Both the position numbers and the translations under genes were made by a program. The notes below the pieces were generated by a model. It made no database searches, was not told the DNA's origin, and worked only from the letters and a program-made list of their open reading frames with translations. A stretch of DNA of 23,168 bases from NCBI GenBank assembly GCA_004151065.3, contig NWUY0300003724.1, positions 1 through 23,168 on the forward strand, read 5' to 3'. This DNA is from Larix sibirica. Its lineage: Eukaryota; Streptophyta; Pinopsida; Pinales; Pinaceae. Numbering within the stretch: the first letter of the stretch is position 1; every line of letters starts with the position of its first letter. Of the stretch, positions 1 to 8,799 are shown in pieces.

Positions 1-212
1 AGTTGAATAACAATGCAATATCAAACCATCATAATTTTTTTGCCTCGAGAGGTGATTTATAGAACCCAAGTGGGTGATATGTGTCACAGTTGTAATGTTG
101 ACGTGGCACATTCTCACAACAAAAAAAAATTAATATAAAACCAAGTACATATTGGCTCCTCACCATGACGGGTGATTACCTCATGATGCCATGAATCAAA
201 ATGAAGGGAAAT

Positions 213-1140
213 CATGCTGATGGTTGGAGGGATCAAACATGTAGGAGGTAACATGGTTTCTCCTATCTGGATCCTGTTAGTACCATTAAAGTGGACATGC
301 CCAAGATTTTCTATGGGAAGTACAATCCGTGGACTTGCAATCAAGATTTGGTACATGCCTTCGATCCTTCTCTCATGCAAGCCTTCTTGGCCACGCTATA
401 CATATTTTGGCATGATCACGAAATGATTGGTATGGATATGTGGGGTATGGGGGGAAATATACTAATAGGATGTTTAGGATGAAAGTCATGAAGAATAAGA
501 TTGTTGATGGGCCCAAGCGCTCCCACATGGATTGGGACTTGTGGAAAATGAGGAAAGTTCAGGGCTTCTTTGAGAACGATCTCCACCCATTTACTTATGA
601 AAGTTATAATCATTTGGAAATATGTTTGCATCGAAAATTTAAGCATTTGGATGCTCGACAGATTGAAGAGGAATTTTGGGGGCTAGTGGATGATTATGGG
701 TCCACTCACACTTGCGAGACCCACCATACCAAGACTCTAAGCTTGTTTTTTTATGATGAATACCATGATGGGAATGGCTCTGAACGAATATGCGATGGGT
801 TCGCTCCAAGAGAGCCAGAACATCCCCCCTCTGGATGAAATTTTGGATTCCTGGGAAGAAGGAATGTGTCATCTTGAAAGGAATCAAGTGATCGACAATG
901 CCCATGTTAATGCTAAGTTGAGCGTGCTTTCTCAAGCTCTCACGAGGAATAATTTCACCCATCATCCTCCCAATTTCACTGAGGATACCCAATTGGTGTT
1001 CTGGAGGTGCCCTGAAGCTGTATGAATTGAGGCCAAACGTGAAGCTATGGGATCGGTCCCTTCCCGAACTCCCACCCATTCAAATAGGAAAGATGCAACT
1101 CATGAGGACTCAGGTGCTAGATTTTCTTTCATTTCTATTT
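213..1140 (+). pseudogene. Decayed coding region, unknown family
   Basis: I do not recognise this protein. A coding-like frame runs from about 213, broken by a TAA near 246, through the ATG at 291 to about 455. It then continues one frame over (440-750), and again in another frame from about 753 to past 1022, where TGA interrupts it. Both frame changes fall at homopolymers: six G at 449-454 and seven T near 746-752. The piece around 290-700 is rich in aromatic residues, His and Met (for example KIFYGKYNPW, LATLYIFWHDHE and HPFTYESYNHLE), which looks like a folded protein rather than random translation. No splice sites, signal peptide or catalytic motif could be named. It could be a broken host gene, a gag-like remnant, or an intact exon with sequencing errors at the homopolymers. 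Confidence 0.45.
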
Positions 1141-1680
1141 TTTTATGAATAGTAGTTTCTGCCTTAGGATGTTGCAAATTTTTGTTAACTGCATTAGAAT
1201 AGGGGTCATTTCTTTATGGATTTCACAAGCCATAACCCCTTGCATGTGGGGGATGACTCTATTAACTTGGCTAGATGTTTTTGAAAGAAACATTGGCTTG
1301 TCAACTCTGACATATAGTTTTAAGGAAAGCACTAGTCATAGGTAGTTTGCTTGGGTGGATTTTAGTTACATAGTTCCCTTTAGTGTGAGCTTCAGGCTCT
1401 TTCTTTGTCATTGGGTACCACCAGGCACAACAATTCTCGGGTTATGGATTGTACATCTATATTTTTTTCTAAGCATAATATAAATATGAACTTTAGAAAC
1501 AAAAGTACATATTGGCTCGAAATTTAGATTGTCTAAATTGTAAAAGACATTTATATAAATACATATCAAATTTCAAATTGAAATTCCATTAAATTCAAAC
1601 CTGAGAAATTTGAGATTCCATGTTTTGGATATCTTAGTGAAGTTCTATATGAATTGAATTGAAAAATAACATAGTTTAAA

Positions 1681-1728
1681 TGGTGTTTTGTATATTTTTT
1701 TAATGGTGTGTTGTATATTTCTGTTAAA
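1681..1728. repeat. 24-bp tandem duplication
   Basis: Two adjacent copies of a ~24-bp unit, each beginning TGGTGT and containing TTGTATATTT and a final TTAA, differing at a few positions. This is probably a slippage duplication in AT-rich DNA. Confidence 0.6.
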
Positions 1729-1790
1729 TGTTTTTTTTCATAACTAAAATCACAATTTTAAATGCAAGCAAAACAAGAACATATAAGCAA

Positions 1791-2003
1791 GTGATACAAT
1801 GCCAATTGAGAGGTGTAAAATTGTAGTAACTAATTTTTAAAACAAAAAAATTGAATGTATAAGTATCAGGAAAATCATCATTTATACAGTAAAATAATGC
1901 AAGATATACCACTTCATAGAAATTTCCTAAAGAATGAATGTATAAGTGTTAGTGGTACAATGATAATTAAGAGTTGTAAAATTGTAGCAACTAATTATTA
2001 AAA
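1791..2003. repeat. Dispersed 52-bp direct repeat pair
   Basis: Positions 1791-1842 and 1952-2003 match at roughly four of five positions, including the shared core TGTAAAATTGTAG followed by AACTAATT. A further short match, GAATGTATAAG, follows copy 1 and precedes copy 2. The spacing is about 160 bp. This could be the trace of an old tandem array or of a small element; no terminal inverted repeats were seen. Confidence 0.6.
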
Positions 2004-4487
2004 TACACTATTAAACAATAATAAATATTGGCCATGGGATGGTGAAGAAAGTAGTTTTTTTGGTATAAGGTTATTGAAGCTTGGCCTTGATCTTTGCCAT
2101 GAAACCTCTACCCTCATGTATATGCACATGCAACCTATAATATCAACAAATTGGATATGCTCATTCCCTCAAAATATAACAGCTACCACCTGATGGAGGC
2201 TTCGATTGAAAATCACAAAAGCATTATAAAGGAAAGGAACCATCAAACATGTTTTGCATTCTAACTTGGGATGGAAATATTTGTTGTGAAGGATCAACAT
2301 AATTTGTATATCATGAGGAAATCATCGAGCCTACAAAACCATCACCTATGAAAGCAACATCATCCACAGACCCTGCTGAAAACCTAACCCCGGGTGGTGA
2401 AACAACTCTTGAAACCCTAAATAGCTCCATCCTTCCCACTCCAAATAGCACATCCTCATATAACTCATCAAGAGCACCTATCCCTTTGGAAATATCTCAG
2501 TTTCCAAAAACTCTCACAAGGAACTTGTATTCCTGTGGTTTGGAATGGACTAATGCCATTACCGTTGATAGTCATGTCATGTGCATCCAGCATATGCATG
2601 TCAAGTCATTAAAAAAAACAACAATACCACAAGATTCGATTGCATATTCATCAAGCCTTCATGCCGCCATGATTTTCTTATGGATGCAACCCAAAATATC
2701 CTTCAAAAATTACCTCCATTTCTCGCATTTGACCTAATATTGCCTATATTATTTAGTTGTTTAATTGAAAGCACAGTCCAAACATGATTTAGGTCACAAG
2801 GTTTGTTGCATTGTATGTTGATACAACTTTAAATATTTATTCATATTTATTTGGTTAAATAATTTTGTAGTCAACGAGTATTGTTTTGGTGTATCATGAA
2901 GCTTTGATATTTATCTTTAATAATATTTTGTATAGAAAGATCAAAACTGAAAAAGATAAACTAGATTTATATATAAAGAGTCACATAAATATATGTGTGT
3001 ATTAGCTAATTTTTCCTTGACATATAGTCTAAACATAATTGTTGATGATTTAAAATGGTAATGACTATGTCCAAAATTAAATACTTCTAAATATCTCTTA
3101 CATGTATATATCAAATTAGAAATTAAAATGATGTAATATTTATATATTATTATCGAGTATATATGGATTAAAACTTTATATAACTATGAGATGCATATAA
3201 GAAATAACTATTTTACTTCATAATTAATTAATTAATGAAATTTTTGAGTATTTGTAGGATTTTTTTGATATTACACTATTTCAAATTGGAATAGTTGGTA
3301 TCTGGATAATTATTAGGAAAAATATATTGGGTCGTGTATTGTTAAGTTAATAAAAAACAATGAGTTACATATCAGTATAAATTCATGTTAACTATGGTTT
3401 TATCAAGGAGGGAGAAGAAGGATCGAATGGCTTAAGGAACAAACTCCTTTTAGAGTTCTAAAATTGAGAAAAGGTTTGCATCTCAAGAGATTTGATCCAT
3501 CTCAGCACTTGATAAGGCCATGGTTAAGATGGATCTATGCTAGTATTTAACCAACATTTATTAAATTCAAATTTCAATATTATTTCCACCTTCAACATAA
3601 AAATACCTGCATTCACGACTAAATAATTTATTCAATTAAAAATAATAATATAATTTGAAATAAATGTGTGAATAAATAAAATTGTTATATAACAAATGAC
3701 CTTCTAACCTACCGAAACACAATCCATAACCGTCCAAATTCAACATAATACTAAAGGAAATAGGAATACCAACTTTTATACCATCATTATAACATATATC
3801 ATGCCCACATATTTTAGGAAATATTTTCCTTTTTCTTTTGGATAAAGGAATACATGTCAAGGTTATATTTTAAGTGTCAAGGTCATAGTTTTCTCCATAT
3901 AATTCAATAGTTATATGGTAGAGTTGAAATTTGATATTTCTTATTCTATTTCAATATTTGATTATTTTTTAGTTTAGGTTCATATAAATTAATACTCTTT
4001 CAAATTAAAGTTGAAAAAATTTATGAATACAAAATGTTATTAATTGGAGGAGTTTATAATCAAATAATATTACATAAAACAAAGTTTAACTTGTAATAAA
4101 TAAAATTAACTTAATAATAAACACAAATTGAAAATATATATTATTTAAAATTTAAAAAAAATATTACATGAAAACAAATCATATTTTATTTCTCATATTG
4201 AAAAACCAAACACATACTTTAGGTGTAAGTTGCACTCAACTTCATCCTAATGATTCAAAAACTTACAATATTCCAATTTATAAAACTATTTCAACAATAT
4301 AGAAACCCTCTTTTTAATACTTCATTACAAAAAATTCAAAAGTTGTACCCAAGTGCCCTTCCATAAAAATTGTACAAGTTTTCGACTTTTCAAATATGAG
4401 AGAGCATAATTGAAAAACTATAGCATTTAAGCAAACAGGCAAAATATTTATCTTCACATAAAATCAATCAAGTACTCCATTCTTTAC

Positions 4488-4958
4488 TTATTTCTTACCA
4501 TTTATATTTCTTGTATATATGAATGTCCTTGTTGTTAAAAAAAGGGCTTCCTTTAAAAGTACATCTTCCCGAACATTCTGTTCTCTGAAAATATGGCTAA
4601 TGCAGAAAGTGTTAAAATCTCTTGACAAATGCTTGAACATAGAACCTATACCCTAAAAGTTGTTATTCAATAGTTTCTTTAAACCATTCAAAAATTCAAT
4701 CACAAATTCAGAATCTTCAAATTAATGTAAATCCTGAAAAACTTCTCCAATATCTAACTTGAGGATGATTCTCAAAGCTAGGGACTCAACTATATTGTTT
4801 GTACCCATTCCACTATTATCTTTGAATTCAATACTATGATGTTCATAAGAAAATAGAATTCCACCCAATCCACAGTTTTTATTTTCTCCTTGGCATGCCC
4901 CATTAAAAAAACACCAGCTACCCTTAGCATCGATGTAAACATCTTTCTGTATCCTCAC
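4488..4958 (-). pseudogene. LINE A C-terminal RNase H
   Basis: RNase H at the ORF2 C-terminus is typical of many plant L1 elements and removes the RNA strand after first-strand synthesis. The stretch reads GSWCFFNGACQGENKNCGLGGI, NNIVESLALRIIL, then across in-frame stops FEDSEFVIEFLNGL and HIFREQNVREDVLLKEAL. These match the four catalytic blocks. The first Asp is Asn here (F-N-G-A for F-D-G-A); the Glu of V-E-S, the Asp of E-D-S and the final Asp of R-E-D remain. One frame holds from 4958 to a TAA at 4488-4490, likely the original ORF2 end, interrupted by stops at about 4722 and 4660. Confidence 0.85.
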
Positions 4959-5309
4959 CTTTTCAATATGATCTTGTTCTTTGAAATATTTATGTAGAGC
5001 TATGACCTATGAAGACACCTAAAAGCATGGTTTTTGAAGATCTTCAAAGATCCTATCATTTTGAGCCTTCCAAATTCCCCACAAAGATAAAAAAGGCACA
5101 CACTTAATATGTATTAAATCAATTCTTCTATACCACTACATTAGAGATTCTTTAATAGTATAAACTTCTAAATTTTTAGCCACTTTAAGGCTATTACTAA
5201 TACCTTTCCAGGTTTGTTTAGAGAAAGTACAATAAATGAACAGTTGATCAATTATTTCTTTCGCACTCATCCACAGGCTGCAAAAGCTTGGACCTTAAAT
5301 GTTCATCTT

Positions 5310-6370
5310 CTACAAATTATCCCAAGTTAATACTTTCTCTTTAAGAATCAACCACATAAATATTTCACATTTGTGTGGAGCCAAGGATTTCCATAATCTC
5401 GACCACCACCATATCCTTTGCTCTTCCAAACATTCCCAAAAAATATCATAAGCCTTCCTAACTGTGTACCTACCACCCTCACTATTTCCAATCCAAATAA
5501 AAGCATCAAACTCATTTGTAATATTAATGTGGAATTTTCTCATTTTCGCTAACCAATTGACCCATTCCATATACCACCTTTGATTCATATCCAACAATTC
5601 CACCAATATCCAATTTTGCTAAATGCGAGTACCTTCATCCAAAGTCACCATTTGAATCACATGAACAAACTCCCAACCATTTAAATTCTTAATTGGATGA
5701 TAAGATAATATATCTTGAGGCCCACATCCCATACTACCATCCACCCCAACTAATTCCCTTGTTCCATATCCCAATATCCATGCAAGAAAATCACCAATAA
5801 TAGGAAAAGCCAAAGAAATAGATTTCCAAAAAATTGAACCTCCTTTATAATTTTTAACTGGATTTCTAATCCAATCCAAGATATGTCCTCCTCTCATATA
5901 TTTAATTTTAAGTATAGATTACCACTTACCTTCTTTTGAAATGAAGTTCCATACCAATTTAGCTGTAAGAGACCTGCCAAAACAATGTAATTCCTTAAGT
6001 CCCCACCCACCAAGGTATTTTGGTTTATCAAGTGAACTCTAAGATGACTAGTGTATACTAGACCCCAAATTGCCTCTCCATGAGAAATTATAACAAATAT
6101 TCCTTATCTAAAATAGGACACCTTTTTTAATTTGTGCAATAATCATCCAATATACAAGAATAGCAGTCAGAACAACTTGAATCAAAATTATGATCCCCCC
6201 TCTAGATAACCAACAATTACACCAAAAATTTATGTGATATTCAATTTTACTCATCATTTAGGCCCAAAATTTCCTTCTATAATTATTTGGTTTTAATTGG
6301 AAATTGAGATACCTAAAGCATGTGTCTAAAGCATGTGTCTAATTCAAACTTATAATAGCCAAAATTTCAT
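5310..6370 (-). pseudogene. LINE A thumb and zinc-binding (zf-RVT) region
   Basis: After the RT palm, several short frames read as the conserved connection of plant LINE ORF2: RYLNFQLKPNNYRRKFW, WLSRGGIIILIQVVL and ILVYWMIIAQIKKGVL, equivalent to the usual LS-x-GG-R-x-x-LI and P-x-Y-x-M-S blocks. Farther on, 5606-5310 reads YTVRKAYDIFWECLEEQR, WWWSRLWKSLAPHKCEIFMW and LILKEKVLTWDNL, which is the zf-RVT pattern (W-x-x-x-W-x-x-x-x-P-x-K-x-x-x-F-x-W). Stops and frameshifts occur throughout. Confidence 0.8.
6314..6339. repeat. Perfect 13-bp tandem duplication
   Basis: TAAAGCATGTGTC occurs twice head to tail. It lies just beyond the 37-bp duplication in the same LINE, and also shifts the reading frame. 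Confidence 0.9.
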
Positions 6371-6407
6371 GAAAATTATGTAAATATTTCTCTTCAGTTT
6401 CATTATG

Positions 6408-6481
6408 AAAACAAGCATATTTATCATAATTGATCACCATTCCCAAAACAAGCATATTTATCATAATTGATCACCATTCCC
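6408..6481. repeat. Perfect 37-bp tandem duplication inside LINE A RT
   Basis: Positions 6408-6444 and 6445-6481 are identical 37-bp copies lying head to tail. The unit covers the codons for the INYDKYACF part of the RT. Because 37 is not a multiple of three, it adds a frameshift. Identity of the copies shows the duplication is much younger than the rest of the decay. Confidence 0.95.
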
Positions 6482-7166
6482 GTCACAAACATGAATTTAT
6501 ATAATATCTCCTTAATTTTTCTGTGTTCATCTATAGAATCACCAAGGAAAAGCAACACATAATCTACAAATAAAATGTGCGTAACACTTACCTCCAAACC
6601 AAAATTAAGTCCTTCGATTCTTCCATTCAAATTTGTCACTTTTACATATTTTTTGAGACCCTCCATTACTAACAGGAATAGGAAAGGAGACATGGGACAA
6701 ACATGCCTTGGTACCCTGAAGGAAAGCAAAAAAATGTGTTTTCCCCATTTATAACTACAATTGTTTTTACAGAAGTTATACAGTCCTAGATCTAATTTAC
6801 CATTTCCAATGAGAAGCCAATATGGATTAAAACTAGTTTGGTATATAACCAACAGGCTCAACCATATCCCTTAGACATATCTAATTTAATCACCTTTGTA
6901 ATTGTAGACAACTTCTTACTTTTGATAGTATGCAAACATTCCTGAGTTGATCCAACTGTGTCATGTATTTGCCTCCCATCTAAAAACCCAAATTGTTCTG
7001 GTGAAATATTGGCAGAGAGAATAGGATTTATTTGGACTGATATGATCTTTGAGATAATCTTGTGCAGTGCATTGCATAGTGAAATAGGTCTGAAATCCCC
7101 AAAAGTAGCAAGATTGTCAACCTTTGGAATAAGCACAATAAAGGTTGAGTTAAAACAAGGAAGCAT
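6424..7166 (-). pseudogene. LINE A reverse transcriptase palm/fingers
   Basis: The RT domain copies element RNA at the nicked target. Visible motifs in order are FIVLIPKVDNLATFGDFRPI and SLCNALHKIISKII (fingers), then the PEQFGFLDGRQIHD block and VIKLDMSKGYG (motif A, Asp kept). After a frameshift come VPRHVCPMSPFLFLLVMEGL (motif B region, normally RQGCPLSP), ILFVDYVLLFL (motif C, where F-A-D-D should stand) and GMVINYDKYACF (normally G-L-x-I-N-x-x-K-S). Loss of the second Asp of motif C alone should abolish polymerase activity. A 37-bp perfect tandem duplication sits at the end of this stretch and shifts the frame. Confidence 0.9.
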
Positions 7167-7463
7167 CCTACCAAATGTTCTCTACTCTTCAATTACCCTT
7201 AACAAGTTTGTCCCTAGAAAATCAAAGAAATCTAGAAAAAGTTCGTAAGTCCACCTGTCTGGGACATGAACCTTATCTTTTTAAAATTTACACATAATTG
7301 TTTCCAATTCCTCCATAGTGACCATAGGAAATAAATTCTCATTATCTTGTTAATTTAGCCATTTAGAAAAGTAGGATCAAGTTTGAACCATTTCTGGTAA
7401 TTTATTCCTATCAAGCTCTGTGTAAATAGCTTTAACAAAATTCACCCCCTCTTCAACAAGGTT

Positions 7464-7946
7464 TTAGAAACCTATTATAGCTTCCCTTAAAGGTCTCAAA
7501 ATATCCCAAATGATATTTCTCCTTTTTCTTTGGTTAGAAAAATTATGAAAATAAGAAGTATTCTCGTCACCTAAATCCAACCAAATAGTATGATTTTTCA
7601 TTCGGCATTCCACCTCCCTCTCCCTTAGAATTCCATTTTTGGACCTCTCCAAATTTGTAAGTTTTTGTAAGTTCTTAGTAGTGATAGTCCTAGAATCACA
7701 AGAAAATATTTCTTCTATTTTCTTTTTAGTATATTTTATTCTCTTATCCCTAGTCTTCATCTTATTAATAGACCAATCAATGGATAATTTCTTCACCAAA
7801 CTTAGTGAGTTAGGAAACTTTCGACTAGGAGATGGATCCATATTTGCATAAAATGCCTTCCATTTATTTCTAATGAGACTTACAAAATCAGAATCCTCCA
7901 ACAAGTAGGGGCTAAATTTGTAGGGAGTAGAATTTTTTTTTATCAC
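7464..7946 (-). pseudogene. LINE A ORF2 linker between EEP and RT
   Basis: A 160-codon open stretch matching the region between endonuclease and reverse transcriptase in plant LINEs. It is rich in Lys and Arg with helical, probably coiled segments (KYTKKKIEEIFSCD), followed by the family signature WLDLGDENTSYFHNF and NQRKRRNIIWDI. Expected spacing to the EEP upstream and RT downstream is kept. This stretch has stayed open by chance rather than by selection, since both neighbours carry inactivating changes. Confidence 0.85.
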
Positions 7947-8202
7947 CTTTTTCTATCTGAAGAATTATTGGAAGATGATTAGCTCCTCCTCCCGAGACCC
8001 TCCGAGTTCTTCTTCTTTCAAAATTCTACAACAGAGTACTAGTCATGATGAAATGATCCAATCACTTTGCAAAATCCGCCTCACTTTCCCTTTTATTATA
8101 CCAAGTTGGTTTTAGATCAGTAGGCTCTATATCAATTATGCCTGAAGATTCCAAATTATACAAGAAAATAACTTGAAGTGGGTCAATCCTTGTTCTCATC
8201 CC

Positions 8203-8644
8203 CTAGAATTTGACTCTACTTAAAGTAAAATTAGGATCCCTAGATAATATGAAATGTTGATCCTTAACAAGATTAAGTCCAAAGTAATTTTCATAGAACC
8301 CATGTTCTTGAAAGTAAGGCTCGTAGACATTTAATACTGTGAACTTGATATCTATTTCCAGAATATGGAAGGTCGTCCCAAGACTTGAAACCAAAAAATA
8401 AATTATAAGATCTATTTCTTCTTTCCACCTAGTTAGGATCCCCTCCAAAATGCCTCTACCATCCTTCAAGGAAAAAACCCAAAGCCTTAAACAATAAATT
8501 CAAACTATATACCAATATATGATTGTTGCACATTGTTACTTGAATTAACAAAATATCAGGAAAATGAATTCCAACTAACCGAACAAGTGCCAGTTTTTTA
8601 TGGTTTTTGGCAAACCCTCGGTTATTAAGGGATATAATTTTCAT
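8203..8644 (-). pseudogene. LINE A ORF2 N-terminus: EEP endonuclease remnant
   Basis: The EEP domain of LINEs nicks target DNA to prime reverse transcription. The start is the ATG at 8644, reading MKIISLNNRGFAKN, the usual first strand with the metal-binding Asn at residue 7. Residues 29-38 read PDILLIQVTM, where active relatives have Q-E-T, so the catalytic Glu36 is Val here. Further on are EIDIKFTVLNVYEP, with the conserved Tyr, and a frameshifted DPNFTLSRVKF that corresponds to GDFNxTLS, with its Gly-Asp changed. The piece is split into two frames around 8460. The start lies in the sequence GGGTTAAAAAATGA, shared with LINE C. Confidence 0.85.
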
Positions 8645-8760
8645 TTTTTAACCCTACTCTTGGGATGATGTGTAAGAACCCTTTAGAATTCAACTGATTT
8701 TCCTTGGAATGAATCGAATCCTCTTTCAAATGACTCCCAAAATTGAGTTTCTTTCCATTG
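8641..8760 (-). pseudogene. Possible tail of LINE A ORF1
   Basis: Immediately upstream of the ORF2 ATG, one minus frame is open for about 40 codons (NFGSHLKEDSIHSKENQL, then FLHIIPRVGLKN). A second frame ends in R-V-K-K followed by a TGA that overlaps the ORF2 ATG. Which of the two was the real ORF1 end is unclear. No DUF4283 or zinc knuckle was recognised farther upstream, so most of ORF1 seems to be missing. Confidence 0.3.
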
Positions 8761-8799
8761 GTTGAAGTGAAAAAACCCAAACTTTAATGTCCTCATTTT

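Larger units (their letters stand above)
1141..4480. other. AT-rich intergenic stretch, no gene seen
   Basis: About 3.3 kb of very AT-rich sequence with frequent poly-A and poly-T runs. Only short open frames occur, none with recognisable motifs. It holds two small direct repeats, listed separately. I see no RNA gene and no transposon termini here. The right-hand end may include the 3' untranslated tail of LINE A, whose coding strand runs leftward, but that boundary cannot be placed by eye. Confidence 0.6.
4488..8660 (-). mobile_element. LINE A: degenerate plant L1-type non-LTR retrotransposon
   Basis: Read leftward, this holds the domains of a plant L1-type ORF2 in the expected order: EEP endonuclease (8644-8203), the W-x-LGDENTSYFH linker (7946-7464), reverse transcriptase palm (7166-6424), thumb and zinc-binding region (about 6370-5310) and RNase H (4958-4488). 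About 4.2 kb is covered, close to a complete ORF2. Several frameshifts and stops break it. Changed catalytic positions (Glu36 to Val in EEP, FADD to FVDY in RT, the first Asp of RNase H to Asn) indicate an old dead copy. Neither terminus, poly-A tail nor target-site duplication could be placed. Only a possible short tail of ORF1 precedes ORF2. Confidence 0.9.

Noticed and set aside
2348-2737. 129-codon open frame, Ser/Thr-rich at its start
   Set aside because: No recognisable motif, promoter or splice context, and a second frame overlaps it. One open frame of this length is expected by chance in this much sequence.
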